Shown piece after piece: positions 16,069 to 23,459 of a stretch of 23,742 nt of DNA (position 1 is its first letter; the number at the start of each line of letters is the position of its first letter). The stretch lies in NCBI GenBank assembly GCA_001303665.1, contig LJUF01000050.1:1-23742 (forward strand). The letters are read 5' to 3'. Position numbers and translations under genes: made by a program. The notes under the pieces were generated by a model. It worked only from the letters and a program-made list of their open reading frames with translations. It had not been told where the DNA came from and did not search any database. This DNA comes from Phycisphaerae bacterium SM23_33. Its GTDB lineage: Bacteria; Planctomycetota; Phycisphaerae; SM23-33.

Positions 16069-18023
16069 TAGGCCCCGCGCCGTCGCCGCCTGACCGCGCA
16101 TACGCCCGCCACCAGCAGCAGCCCGCAGCAGGGCTCGGGGACCTGGCCTGCGGCGCCCGAGCCCATCTGGTAGTTGAGCGACCAGATGTTGTAGTCCAGG
16201 CCGTCGGCGGTCAGGTCGTCGTTGAAGTCGCCCTCACACCACCCGGCAGAGCCGAGGTAATGAAGTGACCAGGCGTTGTAATCCAGGCCGTCCACGCGGC
16301 CGTCGAGGTTGGCATCGCCGCCGAAGAGCTGCCTGGGCTGGCCATCGCTGAGGAAGTACAGGTTCAGGTCGTTGAAGTTGATCGTCGCCCCCGGGTTGAC
16401 CACCAGGCTGCTGACGTACAGGGCCTCCGGGCAGGGCGGCTGGTGATTTTCGGCATCGTTCACCAGCCGGACGCGGCCGACATCCGCCCCGCCGAGCTGC
16501 AAGGCGCCGAGGGCAAAGTTGTTCGCCCATCCGGCCAATATCGGCCCCAGGTCTTCGCCGGCCACCTCCAGGTCGTCCACACTTCCGCTGCCGCCCTCGA
16601 AGATGAGCGTCAGGTTTTCCAGCCCGGCCAGGGCGGTCGGGTCGGTGCTGTGGTTTTCCAGCCCCGAGCCGGTCATCTGGATGGCCGCCCCGCCCGCGGC
16701 GATCAAGCTGCTGTCCGGGCCGAAGGAGAGCTTGCCCGACACCGTGATGTCCGCGCCCGGGTCGTCGATCCGTAGCGTCCCGGCGCCGCCATGGCCGACG
16801 CACAGCTCGGCCGCGCTCAATCTGCCGCCGGTTAGCTGGAGCTGGCCGTCAACCGCGCAGGCCGTGGTCACCTCCACCGTGCCGCCTGAAATCCACACCA
16901 GCCCGTCCTGGATGGTCAGCTCGGCGGTGTGAAGCCCGGTCCCGTCCTTGACGGCGATCTGGGCGTCGGCGCCCTGGACGCTGGTGGCGCCGCTCACGGT
17001 GAGCGTTCCGACCTGGACATCGAGCCTGCCCCGGCCGGACACGACCAGGCTGGCGGCGGACGCGTCTTTCCTGAGGTTCACGTAATAGGCGGACGAGACC
17101 GCCGCGTCCAGGTACACCGCCGCCCCGTCGGCCGGAGGCAGCCCCCCGGCCCAGGCGGCACCGTGATGCCAGGAGCGGTTTCGCACCCCGGTGGCGTGCA
17201 CCTCGAACATGCGGTGAAAGCCCCAGGCCAGGTCGATGAAGATGCCCGCCTCATAGTCGTACAGGCCGTGACGGGAGGCGCCGCTGCTGATCGACAGCCA
17301 CATCAGGGCGTCCTCATCGCCTGTTTGATACACGTGGGAGAGGCTGGACGCCGGCTCGAACGGGTCGGGGGCGTAGATGGGCACGGGGTTGCCCTGGTTG
17401 AACATGGCGGACGTCGGGCTGACCAGGGTCACCTCGCCGGTCTCGTCGAAGGACTCCGGATCGGGCCAGGGGGCCGGGGCGTCGCCGTCCTGGTCGCGAA
17501 GGTAGGTGTCCCACCGGGTGAGGTGCCAGTCGCCCAAGAGCCCTTCCATGTAGCCCCAGGTGCCCACCACATAGTTATAGCTGGGCATCATGCCCAACTG
17601 GTGGCCGATCTCGTGAAGCGTCACGGTGACCACGTCCCACTCCGTGGGCGGGGGGTCGCCGTCCGTGCCGGCGTACCAGGGCTGGTCGGAGTTGAAGGTG
17701 ATGACGCCGTCCTGGCCCTGGCTGTCGATGCCGGTGCCGAACATGTACTGGGCCGGCGTCATGGCGAAGCCGGCGGCGTGGCCCCACCAGCAGATCATGG
17801 CCGTGCCCAGCGTGCCCTCGCCCAGGGACTGCCAGTTGAAGGTTATCTCGACGGTGCTGGCGTCGCCGCCCCAGCCGGTGTTGGTGATCCAGCCCTCCCA
17901 GAGCTGCGTGGCGTGCTCCACCGCCGGCTTGAGGGATTCGGGGAAGCTGGCCGAATAGCTGGGGACGATGTCGAAGCCGGTCGCCTTCGCCTGCCCGGCC
18001 GCAACGAAGATGCCGGCCGCCAC
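16068..18023 (-). CDS. Secreted metalloprotease-like PEP-CTERM/dockerin protein, start frameshifted
   Basis: The readable frame is 651 residues. Residues 15-270 form a zinc-protease-like domain with HEIGHQLGM at 137-145 and a later DEDALMW that could be a Met-turn. The third metzincin ligand, expected two residues after GM, is proline, so the zinc site may be non-standard or inactive. Residues about 290-560 are repetitive beta-rich sequence with autotransporter-like or pectate-lyase-like strands. Residues 568-618 hold two dockerin-like calcium repeats (GDANLDGRVDGLDYNAWSL and GDFNDDLTADGLDYNIWSL), then VPEP, a hydrophobic segment and five arginines, a PEP-CTERM sorting signal. The natural start is probably ATG 18078 with GGAAGGCGAAGG upstream, but a 10-bp duplication shifts the frame inside the signal peptide. 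Without the extra copy the product would be 666 residues. Confidence 0.82.
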   Translation of the reverse strand: MAAGIFVAAGQAKATGFDIVPSYSASFPESLKPAVEHATQLWEGWITNTGWGGDASTVEITFNWQSLGEGTLGTAMICWWGHAAGFAMTPAQYMFGTGIDSQGQDGVITFNSDQPWYAGTDGDPPPTEWDVVTVTLHEIGHQLGMMPSYNYVVGTWGYMEGLLGDWHLTRWDTYLRDQDGDAPAPWPDPESFDETGEVTLVSPTSAMFNQGNPVPIYAPDPFEPASSLSHVYQTGDEDALMWLSISSGASRHGLYDYEAGIFIDLAWGFHRMFEVHATGVRNRSWHHGAAWAGGLPPADGAAVYLDAAVSSAYYVNLRKDASAASLVVSGRGRLDVQVGTLTVSGATSVQGADAQIAVKDGTGLHTAELTIQDGLVWISGGTVEVTTACAVDGQLQLTGGRLSAAELCVGHGGAGTLRIDDPGADITVSGKLSFGPDSSLIAAGGAAIQMTGSGLENHSTDPTALAGLENLTLIFEGGSGSVDDLEVAGEDLGPILAGWANNFALGALQLGGADVGRVRLVNDAENHQPPCPEALYVSSLVVNPGATINFNDLNLYFLSDGQPRQLFGGDANLDGRVDGLDYNAWSLHYLGSAGWCEGDFNDDLTADGLDYNIWSLNYQMGSGAAGQVPEPCCGLLLVAGVCAVRRRRRGA

Positions 18024-18028
18024 CAGCG

Positions 18029-18048
18029 CCCACCCGCACCCACCCGCA
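18029..18048 (-). repeat. Exact 10-bp tandem duplication in the signal-peptide region
   Basis: CCCACCCGCA occurs twice in direct succession on the plus strand (18029-18038 and 18039-18048). Read on the minus strand, MAARSFVRLTCGW from ATG 18078 loses frame here, and an in-frame stop blocks the other frame upstream. Removing one copy joins it to ALVAAGIFVAAGQAKA, giving a complete signal peptide with basic start, hydrophobic core and AKA cleavage site. Confidence 0.92.
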
Positions 18049-18131
18049 CGTCAGCCGCACAAAGGATCGCGCCGCCATCAGCCTTCGCCTTCCTGACCCC
18101 TTCTCGGACAAGCCGGCCGGCGGAGAGCGGA

Positions 18132-18149
18132 CCGATAGTGTAATATCGG
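18132..18149. promoter_or_regulatory. Short palindrome upstream of the metalloprotease gene
   Basis: CCGATA and TATCGG are perfect inverted hexamers separated by six AT-rich bases, about 55 bases before ATG 18078. On the minus strand the centre holds TACACT, a possible -10 element, but no matching -35 was found. It could be an operator. The remainder of the 158-base gap shows nothing clear. Confidence 0.3.
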
Positions 18150-18236
18150 CTTTCTGGGTTCGAGGCTTGCGTGTCAGCCCGGCCGGACAAAGCGCCGCGG
18201 CATCTCAGCTGGGGCTGCGCCGCCCGCCGAAATGAC

Positions 18237-19994
18237 TCAGGTCTTGTGCCGGCGCCGCTTGATGGCCCAAATCCCCGCCATCAACAGCAGGCCGCAGGAG
18301 GGCTCCGGGACGGCGGCGGCTTCCGGGGCGTAGTTCAGCGACCAGGCGTTGTAATCCAGGCCGTCCACCACGTCGTCAGCGTTGAAGTTCCCCACGCTCC
18401 AGCCGCCGTCCGCCCAGGCCGGATGGCCGCTCTCCAGGTAATGCAGCGACCAGGCATTGTAGTCCAGCCCGTCCACCACGTTGTCGGCGTTGGCGTCGCC
18501 GGCCAGCGCCGGGTGGTTGACCAGCACCAGCTCCGCCCAGCCCAGGTCCCAGAGCGTGTTGTACTCGTTGGTGACGGTGGCCTTCAGCTCGACCAGGTGG
18601 CTGCCGAAGCCCAGCCCCAGCAGCGTGAGGTACTCATACGGGATCTGGATCGTGCGGCCGGCGGCGTCGTAGCTGCCGTCGCGGTCCAGGTCCCACTGGA
18701 GGCTGTCGAAGCTGTAGGCCCCGTAGGAGCCCGCGCCGGCGTAGGAGGCGCTGGCGTCGAGGGTGATGCTGCCGCCGGGTCCGACCTCGTAGGGCCCGCC
18801 GGGGGCGGCCTTGGGCTCGAAGACCTGGGCCCAGTCCCAGGCCCACTGGAACCAGCTCACATAGTCCTCGAAGGCGGCTTCCATGGCCGGGGCGTGGGCG
18901 CCGTAGTCCTTGGCGCCGTCGTACAGCGGCCGGTAATCGGCGTCGAGCTGCGGGTCCGTCCCGCCGGCGGGGTTGATCTCCGGGGCCGGCAGCGTGGGGA
19001 TGCTCTGCGCCGGATTGCTCCACTTGTACCAGTAGTTCTCGGCGTAGGTGAAGGTGGCCGGCAGCGTGTTGGAGCCGACGTTGACGATGCCGTTCAGCGG
19101 GCCGTACACGATGAGGTTCCGGGCGAAGGTGTCTTCCGCCGTGGGGTGGTCGCCGCCCTCCTTCAGGATCCGCAGGATGTAGTCCCTGGGGTCGACCACG
19201 GTGTTGTAGGCGAAGTTGCAGTCGGTGCAGGAGACGTACGCCACGGCCGAGTCGCTCTGGGTGATGACGTTGCCCATGGCCACCTGGTCGTAGGCCTCCC
19301 ACCCCAGCTCGCGGTTGCCCTGGTGGTAGTACTGGTCGCCGGTGGAGCCGCCGAACTGCTGCGCCCGGCTGCCGGCGTCATTGAGGCGGTTCTTGTAGAA
19401 GGCCATGTTGAAGGAGCCGCCCTTGGGCTGGATGCCGTTGGAGCCGCCGCCAGGGTAGGTCAGGGTGGTCCGGGTGATGAGGACGTCTCGGCAGCCGACG
19501 AAGTCGAAGCCCGACCCGCCCGACCAGTTCGCGGCGGCGCAGTTATGGAACAGCAGGTCGTTGCAGCCGTCCATCTTGAAGGTGTCGGCGTTGACCGCCC
19601 CGGGCATGTCCGTGGAGACCACGTTCCGCAGGACGATGTGGTCGGAAAAGCCGAAGTGCACCCCCTCGTCGGTGCAGCCGCTGACCACGATGCCGTCCAC
19701 CAGCACGTAGGAGGACTGGTAGAGCTGAAAGCCCTGCGAGCCGGAGAAGACCGGCGGGTGGGCGGGGTCCTTGGCCACGACCTCGATCAAGGCCTCGGCG
19801 GTGCCGTGGACCTCGCTCACGTACAAGTGCTCGTAGCTGCCCGGGCGCATGACGATGCGGTCGCCGGGCGAGGCGCTGTTCAAGGCGTCTCTCAGGGCGG
19901 GCGTGTCGCCGACCTCCACCACCGCACCCAAGCCCGCGCCGGCAAGCAGCAGCACACAGACCCACAGCGTGTGCGTCCCGAGTGATGTCTTCAC
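18237..19994 (-). CDS. Secreted parallel beta-helix PEP-CTERM/dockerin protein
   Basis: The 585-residue protein starts with a signal peptide (HTLWVCVLLLAGAGLGA). Residues about 30-340 form a right-handed parallel beta-helix of the polysaccharide-lyase/pectin-lyase type, with DALNSASPGDRIVMRPGSY as the typical opening and repeated turns rich in Asn and Gly. A PKD-like domain spans about 398-495 (PGGPYEVGPGGSITLDASAS). Two dockerin-like calcium repeats follow at 498-556, then VPEP at 562-565, a hydrophobic stretch and KRRRHK, a PEP-CTERM sorting signal. It is probably exported and anchored or released at the surface, perhaps binding or cutting polysaccharide; catalysis cannot be assigned. Start is GTG at 19994 with GGAGGA eight bases upstream. 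The dockerin repeats are near-copies of those in the neighbouring metalloprotease, which suggests shared sorting. Confidence 0.88.
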   Translation of the reverse strand: MKTSLGTHTLWVCVLLLAGAGLGAVVEVGDTPALRDALNSASPGDRIVMRPGSYEHLYVSEVHGTAEALIEVVAKDPAHPPVFSGSQGFQLYQSSYVLVDGIVVSGCTDEGVHFGFSDHIVLRNVVSTDMPGAVNADTFKMDGCNDLLFHNCAAANWSGGSGFDFVGCRDVLITRTTLTYPGGGSNGIQPKGGSFNMAFYKNRLNDAGSRAQQFGGSTGDQYYHQGNRELGWEAYDQVAMGNVITQSDSAVAYVSCTDCNFAYNTVVDPRDYILRILKEGGDHPTAEDTFARNLIVYGPLNGIVNVGSNTLPATFTYAENYWYKWSNPAQSIPTLPAPEINPAGGTDPQLDADYRPLYDGAKDYGAHAPAMEAAFEDYVSWFQWAWDWAQVFEPKAAPGGPYEVGPGGSITLDASASYAGAGSYGAYSFDSLQWDLDRDGSYDAAGRTIQIPYEYLTLLGLGFGSHLVELKATVTNEYNTLWDLGWAELVLVNHPALAGDANADNVVDGLDYNAWSLHYLESGHPAWADGGWSVGNFNADDVVDGLDYNAWSLNYAPEAAAVPEPSCGLLLMAGIWAIKRRRHKT

Positions 19995-20157
19995 GCTTCG
20001 TGTCCTCCGGGCGGGCGGGAACCGACGCTTGTCCGGTCGAACCTTGCTGTCGGCCGTCGCAGCCCGCCGCTGCTCATTTTAACCGGTGCGGCGGAATGGC
20101 GCAAGGGGCAATCCGGCCGCCGGCCGGCGGTCCGCCTGCTGGGCCGGCGGCTTCGCC

Positions 20158-20185
20158 TTGACAGGGCCACCGCTCACGTTATAGC
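20158..20185 (+). promoter_or_regulatory. Candidate promoter for the oxidoreductase-sulfatase genes
   Basis: TTGACA (20158-20163, perfect -35) is followed after 16 bases by TATAGC (20180-20185, four of six). It would start transcription near 20192 and give a leader of about 120 bases before GTG 20312. The rest of the 317-base gap 19995-20311 is GC-rich, with a 14-base palindrome CCGCCGGCCGGCGG near 20118 and a TCCGCC/GGCGGA stem in the leader; no gene is seen in it. Confidence 0.55.
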
Positions 20186-20311
20186 GTCCGGCTTCGGGCA
20201 CGCTGGGCGAGGCTGGCCGCGGGGCCGGCCCGGTCCGCCGCGGCTGGCGGAACGGTCCGACCCTGATCAGGCGCCTGCTGTGGCGGCCTCAATGATGCGA
20301 AGGAGCAGCCT

Positions 20312-21298
20312 GTGAAGCTGGCAATCATCGGCTCCTACGGGCACCTGCCGGTCGTGCTGGAAGGCCTGAAGCAAGCGCCGGACGTGCAGCTCGTCGCCGC
20401 CGCCCGGTGGGGGCAGGACGACTCCATGGGCTTCGTCGGGACCGCCGCCCCAGCCGACCTGCCCGTGCATGACGACTACCGGGCCATGCTGGATGAGGTA
20501 CGCCCCGACCTGGCCGCCGTGTTCGTGCCCTTCTACCGCCTGGCCGAGGCCGCCATGGCCGCGGCCGAGAGCGGCTGCCAGATATTCATGGAGAAGCCGC
20601 TGGCCACAACATTGGAGGACCTGGCCCGCCTGCGGGCGGCGGTGGACCGGGCCGGCGTGCAGGTGGCCGCCTGCCTGACCTGCCGCGGTGACGCCGCCTT
20701 CCGCACTATCCGCCAGGCCGTGCTGGCCGGGCGGATCGGCCGGTGCATCTACGCCGCCGCCCAGAAGTCATACCCCTTCAACGTCCGCGACGAGTTCTAC
20801 AGGACCCGCCAGACCTACGGCGGCACCATCTCCTGGATCGGCATCCACGCCATTGACTACATCCACTACTGCACCGGGCAGGACTACCGCCGCGTGGCCG
20901 CCATCGCCTCCAACCAGGCCCACCCGTCGCGCCCGGGCATGGAGGACCAGGGCGGGCTGCTGCTGGAGCTGTCCGGCGGCGGGGCGGTCGTGATCAACTT
21001 CGACTACCTCCGCCCCTGGGGAAAGCACAAGCGCCCGTGGGGCGACGACCGGCTCCGCATCGCCGGCACTGAAGGCATCATCGAGACCAAGGACTCCGCC
21101 TCGGCCGTGGAGCTGATGACCCCTGACGCAACGGAAACGCTGCCGTTGGCCCCGGCCGTGAATATCTTCGCCGACTTCGCCGCCGCCCTGGCCGGCGGCA
21201 CCCAGCCGTTACTGACCACCGAAGAGTCCTTCCGCGCGACCGAGATCGCCCTGAAGGCCCGCCAGGCCCAGGACAGCGGCAGATTCGTCGAGCTGTGA
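20312..21298 (+). CDS. Gfo/Idh/MocA family oxidoreductase
   Basis: This 328-residue protein has an N-terminal Rossmann domain (MKLAIIGSYGHLPVVLEGL) that should bind NAD(P), with the family motif EKPLATTLEDL near residue 94 and a C-terminal alpha/beta domain including TYGGTISWIGIHAIDYIHY. The histidine in GIHAIDY lies where the catalytic His of the family is found. Such enzymes oxidise or reduce sugars, inositols and sugar derivatives; the substrate is unknown. Cytoplasmic, no signal peptide. The start is GTG at 20312, with AAGGAG six bases upstream. The sulfatase gene begins 25 bases after the stop, so an operon is likely, which suggests a shared sulfated-sugar substrate. Similar pairings are common in planctomycetes. 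Confidence 0.93.
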   Translation: MKLAIIGSYGHLPVVLEGLKQAPDVQLVAAARWGQDDSMGFVGTAAPADLPVHDDYRAMLDEVRPDLAAVFVPFYRLAEAAMAAAESGCQIFMEKPLATTLEDLARLRAAVDRAGVQVAACLTCRGDAAFRTIRQAVLAGRIGRCIYAAAQKSYPFNVRDEFYRTRQTYGGTISWIGIHAIDYIHYCTGQDYRRVAAIASNQAHPSRPGMEDQGGLLLELSGGGAVVINFDYLRPWGKHKRPWGDDRLRIAGTEGIIETKDSASAVELMTPDATETLPLAPAVNIFADFAAALAGGTQPLLTTEESFRATEIALKARQAQDSGRFVEL

Positions 21299-21323
21299 GC
21301 CCTCAGCCACGCGGAGGAAACGT

Positions 21324-22796
21324 ATGAGCCGTTCGCACAACATCGTTTTCGTTCAGACCGACAGCCAGGACGGCCGGGTCATGGGCTGCATGGGCCACCC
21401 GGCCATGGGCATGGCCACGCCGAACCTCGACGCCCTCGCCGACCGCGGCGTGCTGTTCACCGACGCCTACTGCAACAACCCCATCTGCTGCCCGTCCCGG
21501 GCCAGCATGTGGAGCGGGCAGTTCACCCACCACTGCGAGGGCTGGAACAACTACAAGGGCCTGGAGCCCGACGCGCCGACCTTCCGCACGCGCCTGGACC
21601 AGGCCGGCTACCTGACGCAGACCTTCGGCAAGACCGACTACCTGTCCGGCTCGCACACCATCCGCGCCCGCGTCACGCCGTGGACGCGGGCCGCCGGCAT
21701 CCGCCGCCCCAGCTACCGGATCGGCCCGCCGCGGGTCCTCCAGCAGGACGAGCCTCGGGTCCACCGGCTGGACTGGGGCGACGTGGACCGCAGCGTCGAG
21801 TGGCTGGCCCAGGCGGCCCGGAGCGACCGGCCGTTCATGCTCTACCTGGGCATCCGCGCGCCGCATCCGGGCTTCACCACCTCGCCGCGGTACCTGGAGA
21901 CGATAGACGAGGCAGGGGTCGCCGTCCCGCCGCCCGACGAGCGGGACCACCCCGTCATGCAATACATGCGAGTCGCCAAGAACTGGGAGCACGGCTTCTC
22001 GGAGCAGACGGTCCGCCAGGTCCGCCGGGTCTACTTCGCCATGATCGCCGAGGTGGACGCCATGGTCGGGCGCGTCCTGGCGGCGGTGGATGAGCTGGGG
22101 CTGGCCGATTCGACCTACGTCATCTTCACCAGCGACCACGGCGAGATGGCCATGGAGCACCGGCAGGTCTACAAGATGACGCTGTACGAAAGCTCCGCCC
22201 GCGTGCCGCTGATCATCGCCGGCCCGGACGTGGGCACGGGCCGGCGGCTCGAGGCCCCCGTCTCGCTGGTGGACATCTACCCGACCTTGATGGACATGGC
22301 CGGCCTGCCGCACCCGGGCGGGCTGGACGGGCATTCGCTCATGCCTGAGCTGACCGGCCGGCCGGGCGATCGGCCCGACTGGGTGCTCGGCGAGTTCCAC
22401 GACACCGCCTGCAACACCGGCACCTTCATGCTCCGCCGCGGGGATTGGAAGTACATCGTCTACGTCGGCTACGACCCGCAACTGTTCCATCTCAGGGACG
22501 ACCCCGACGAGGTCCGCGACCTCGCCCAGGCCCGCCCGGACGTCGTCAGCGACATGGACCGCAGGCTGCGCCAGATCGTGGATTGCGAGGCGGTGGACGC
22601 CAAGGTCAAGGACTACGACCGGCGCAGCTTCCGGCGGTGGCGGGCGGAGCAACAGGCCGCCGGGACCTACGAGCAGATGATGGCCCGCGTGTACAGCGGC
22701 TGGGACGACCTGGCCGACGACGCCGTCCAGCCCTGGACAGCACGCGACGAGGCCATCATCCAGCGCTGGCTGGCCGGGCAGCCGCCGCAGCCGTAG
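21324..22796 (+). CDS. Sulfatase, arylsulfatase K (ARSK)-like
   Basis: The 490-residue protein is a formylglycine-dependent sulfatase. The active-site motif is CCPSRASMWSG with Cys55 as the residue to be converted (CxPSR). Metal ligands are in TDSQDGR (Asp13, Asp14-16 region) and TSDHGEMAMEH. Many segments recall human ARSK, the lysosomal glucuronate-2-sulfatase: WNNYKGLEPD, FGKTDYLSGSHTI, MAMEHRQVYKMTLYESSARV and VSLVDIYPTLMDMAGLP. I recall this from family sequence, without alignment. By analogy it could remove a 2-O-sulfate from a uronic acid; this is inference. No signal peptide is visible, although most bacterial sulfatases are exported. The ATG at 21324 has GGAGGAAA upstream. It lies 25 bases after the Gfo/Idh/MocA gene. 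No sulfatase-maturing enzyme is visible in the window. Confidence 0.94.
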   Translation: MSRSHNIVFVQTDSQDGRVMGCMGHPAMGMATPNLDALADRGVLFTDAYCNNPICCPSRASMWSGQFTHHCEGWNNYKGLEPDAPTFRTRLDQAGYLTQTFGKTDYLSGSHTIRARVTPWTRAAGIRRPSYRIGPPRVLQQDEPRVHRLDWGDVDRSVEWLAQAARSDRPFMLYLGIRAPHPGFTTSPRYLETIDEAGVAVPPPDERDHPVMQYMRVAKNWEHGFSEQTVRQVRRVYFAMIAEVDAMVGRVLAAVDELGLADSTYVIFTSDHGEMAMEHRQVYKMTLYESSARVPLIIAGPDVGTGRRLEAPVSLVDIYPTLMDMAGLPHPGGLDGHSLMPELTGRPGDRPDWVLGEFHDTACNTGTFMLRRGDWKYIVYVGYDPQLFHLRDDPDEVRDLAQARPDVVSDMDRRLRQIVDCEAVDAKVKDYDRRSFRRWRAEQQAAGTYEQMMARVYSGWDDLADDAVQPWTARDEAIIQRWLAGQPPQP

Positions 22797-22803
22797 CCGT
22801 AGC

Positions 22804-22844
22804 GTGTGCAGCTTGTCTGCACACGTGATAGGTTGCCTGCACAC
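22804..22844 (+). promoter_or_regulatory. Three CTGCACAC octamers between sulfatase and flavin reductase genes
   Basis: GTGTGCAG at 22804-22811 is an inverted copy of CTGCACAC at 22817-22824, forming a perfect 8-bp stem with a five-base loop; a further direct copy stands at 22837-22844. The 75-base gap therefore holds a repeated, partly palindromic word just before the next ribosome-binding site. It could be an operator with a weak promoter (GTGATA, 16 bases, TAAGAT) or a short terminator for the sulfatase transcript. Confidence 0.5.
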
Positions 22845-22871
22845 CATAAGATCTTTGTCAGGAGGACCGCC

Positions 22872-23420
22872 ATGTACAAACAGGTCAAAGGCAGCGGGGC
22901 GATGGGTTACCTGTCCACCAGGCCCACCATGATCATCACCACGCTGCACGAGTCGGGCGTGGTCAACGCCGGCGTGTTCGGGGCCTACACGAACCTTTCC
23001 CCCACGCAGGTGGGCATTGCCGTCGGCCGGTCCAGCCACACTTACGCCAACATGAAGCGCAGCGGCGAGTTCGTCATCAACGTGCCCGGGGCCGACATCG
23101 TCAGGACGATTCGGATCCTTGCCGACGACATCCCGCCGGACCGCAGCGAAGTGGACGAGGCCGGCCTGACGCTCAAGGACGGCGTCACGCTGAAGACCCC
23201 TTCGATCGCCGAGTGCGCGGCCGCGGTGGAGTTCAAGTTCGAGAAGGAGGTCCCGGTCGGGCACCACAGCTTCATGATCGGCACCGTCGTCGGCGGCTGG
23301 ATCAGGCAGGAGCTCCTCGACGCGGACGGCAAGATCGACATCTTCAAGGCCCGCGTCTTCAAGGACTTCAAATACCCCCGGCCGCTGTACGTCCTGCCGG
23401 GGGAGGTGGTCGAGGGATAG
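22872..23420 (+). CDS. Flavin reductase-like (FMN-binding split barrel) protein
   Basis: The 182-residue protein matches the flavin-reductase-like fold: RPTMIITTLHESGVVNAGVF, where the second strand contacts flavin, then VGIAVGRSSHTYANMKRSGE and FVINVPG. SPSIAECAAAVEFKFEKEV-type sequence (here TPSIAECAAAVEF) and a GTVVGGWI strand follow. Members bind FMN and act as NAD(P)H:flavin reductases or flavoredoxins in anaerobes. The ATG at 22872 has GGAGG seven bases upstream; the open frame further back is non-coding repeat. A strong terminator follows. Link to the sulfatase is not clear because the octamer-bearing gap separates them. Confidence 0.9.
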   Translation: MYKQVKGSGAMGYLSTRPTMIITTLHESGVVNAGVFGAYTNLSPTQVGIAVGRSSHTYANMKRSGEFVINVPGADIVRTIRILADDIPPDRSEVDEAGLTLKDGVTLKTPSIAECAAAVEFKFEKEVPVGHHSFMIGTVVGGWIRQELLDADGKIDIFKARVFKDFKYPRPLYVLPGEVVEG

Positions 23421-23427
23421 GCCGCTC

Positions 23428-23458
23428 AAGGCCCACCGGTAGCCATCGGTGGGCTTTC
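23428..23458 (+). terminator. Intrinsic terminator after the flavin reductase gene
   Basis: GCCCACCG (23431-23438) pairs with CGGTGGGC (23447-23454), extended by AAG/TTT pairs, around an eight-base loop and ending in TTTCTT. It lies between the plus-strand flavin reductase gene and the end of the convergent minus-strand gene at 23460, and may stop both. Confidence 0.85.
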
Positions 23459-23459
23459 T

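Noticed and set aside
18171..19985. 604-codon open frame on the plus strand opposite the beta-helix gene
   Set aside because: It mirrors the real gene, is rich in Val, Gly, Arg and His of the kind made by antisense high-GC codons, and has no recognisable domain.
21303..23429. 708-codon open frame on the minus strand under the sulfatase and flavin reductase genes
   Set aside because: It spans two clearly real plus-strand genes and their gap; the composition is that of an antisense shadow.
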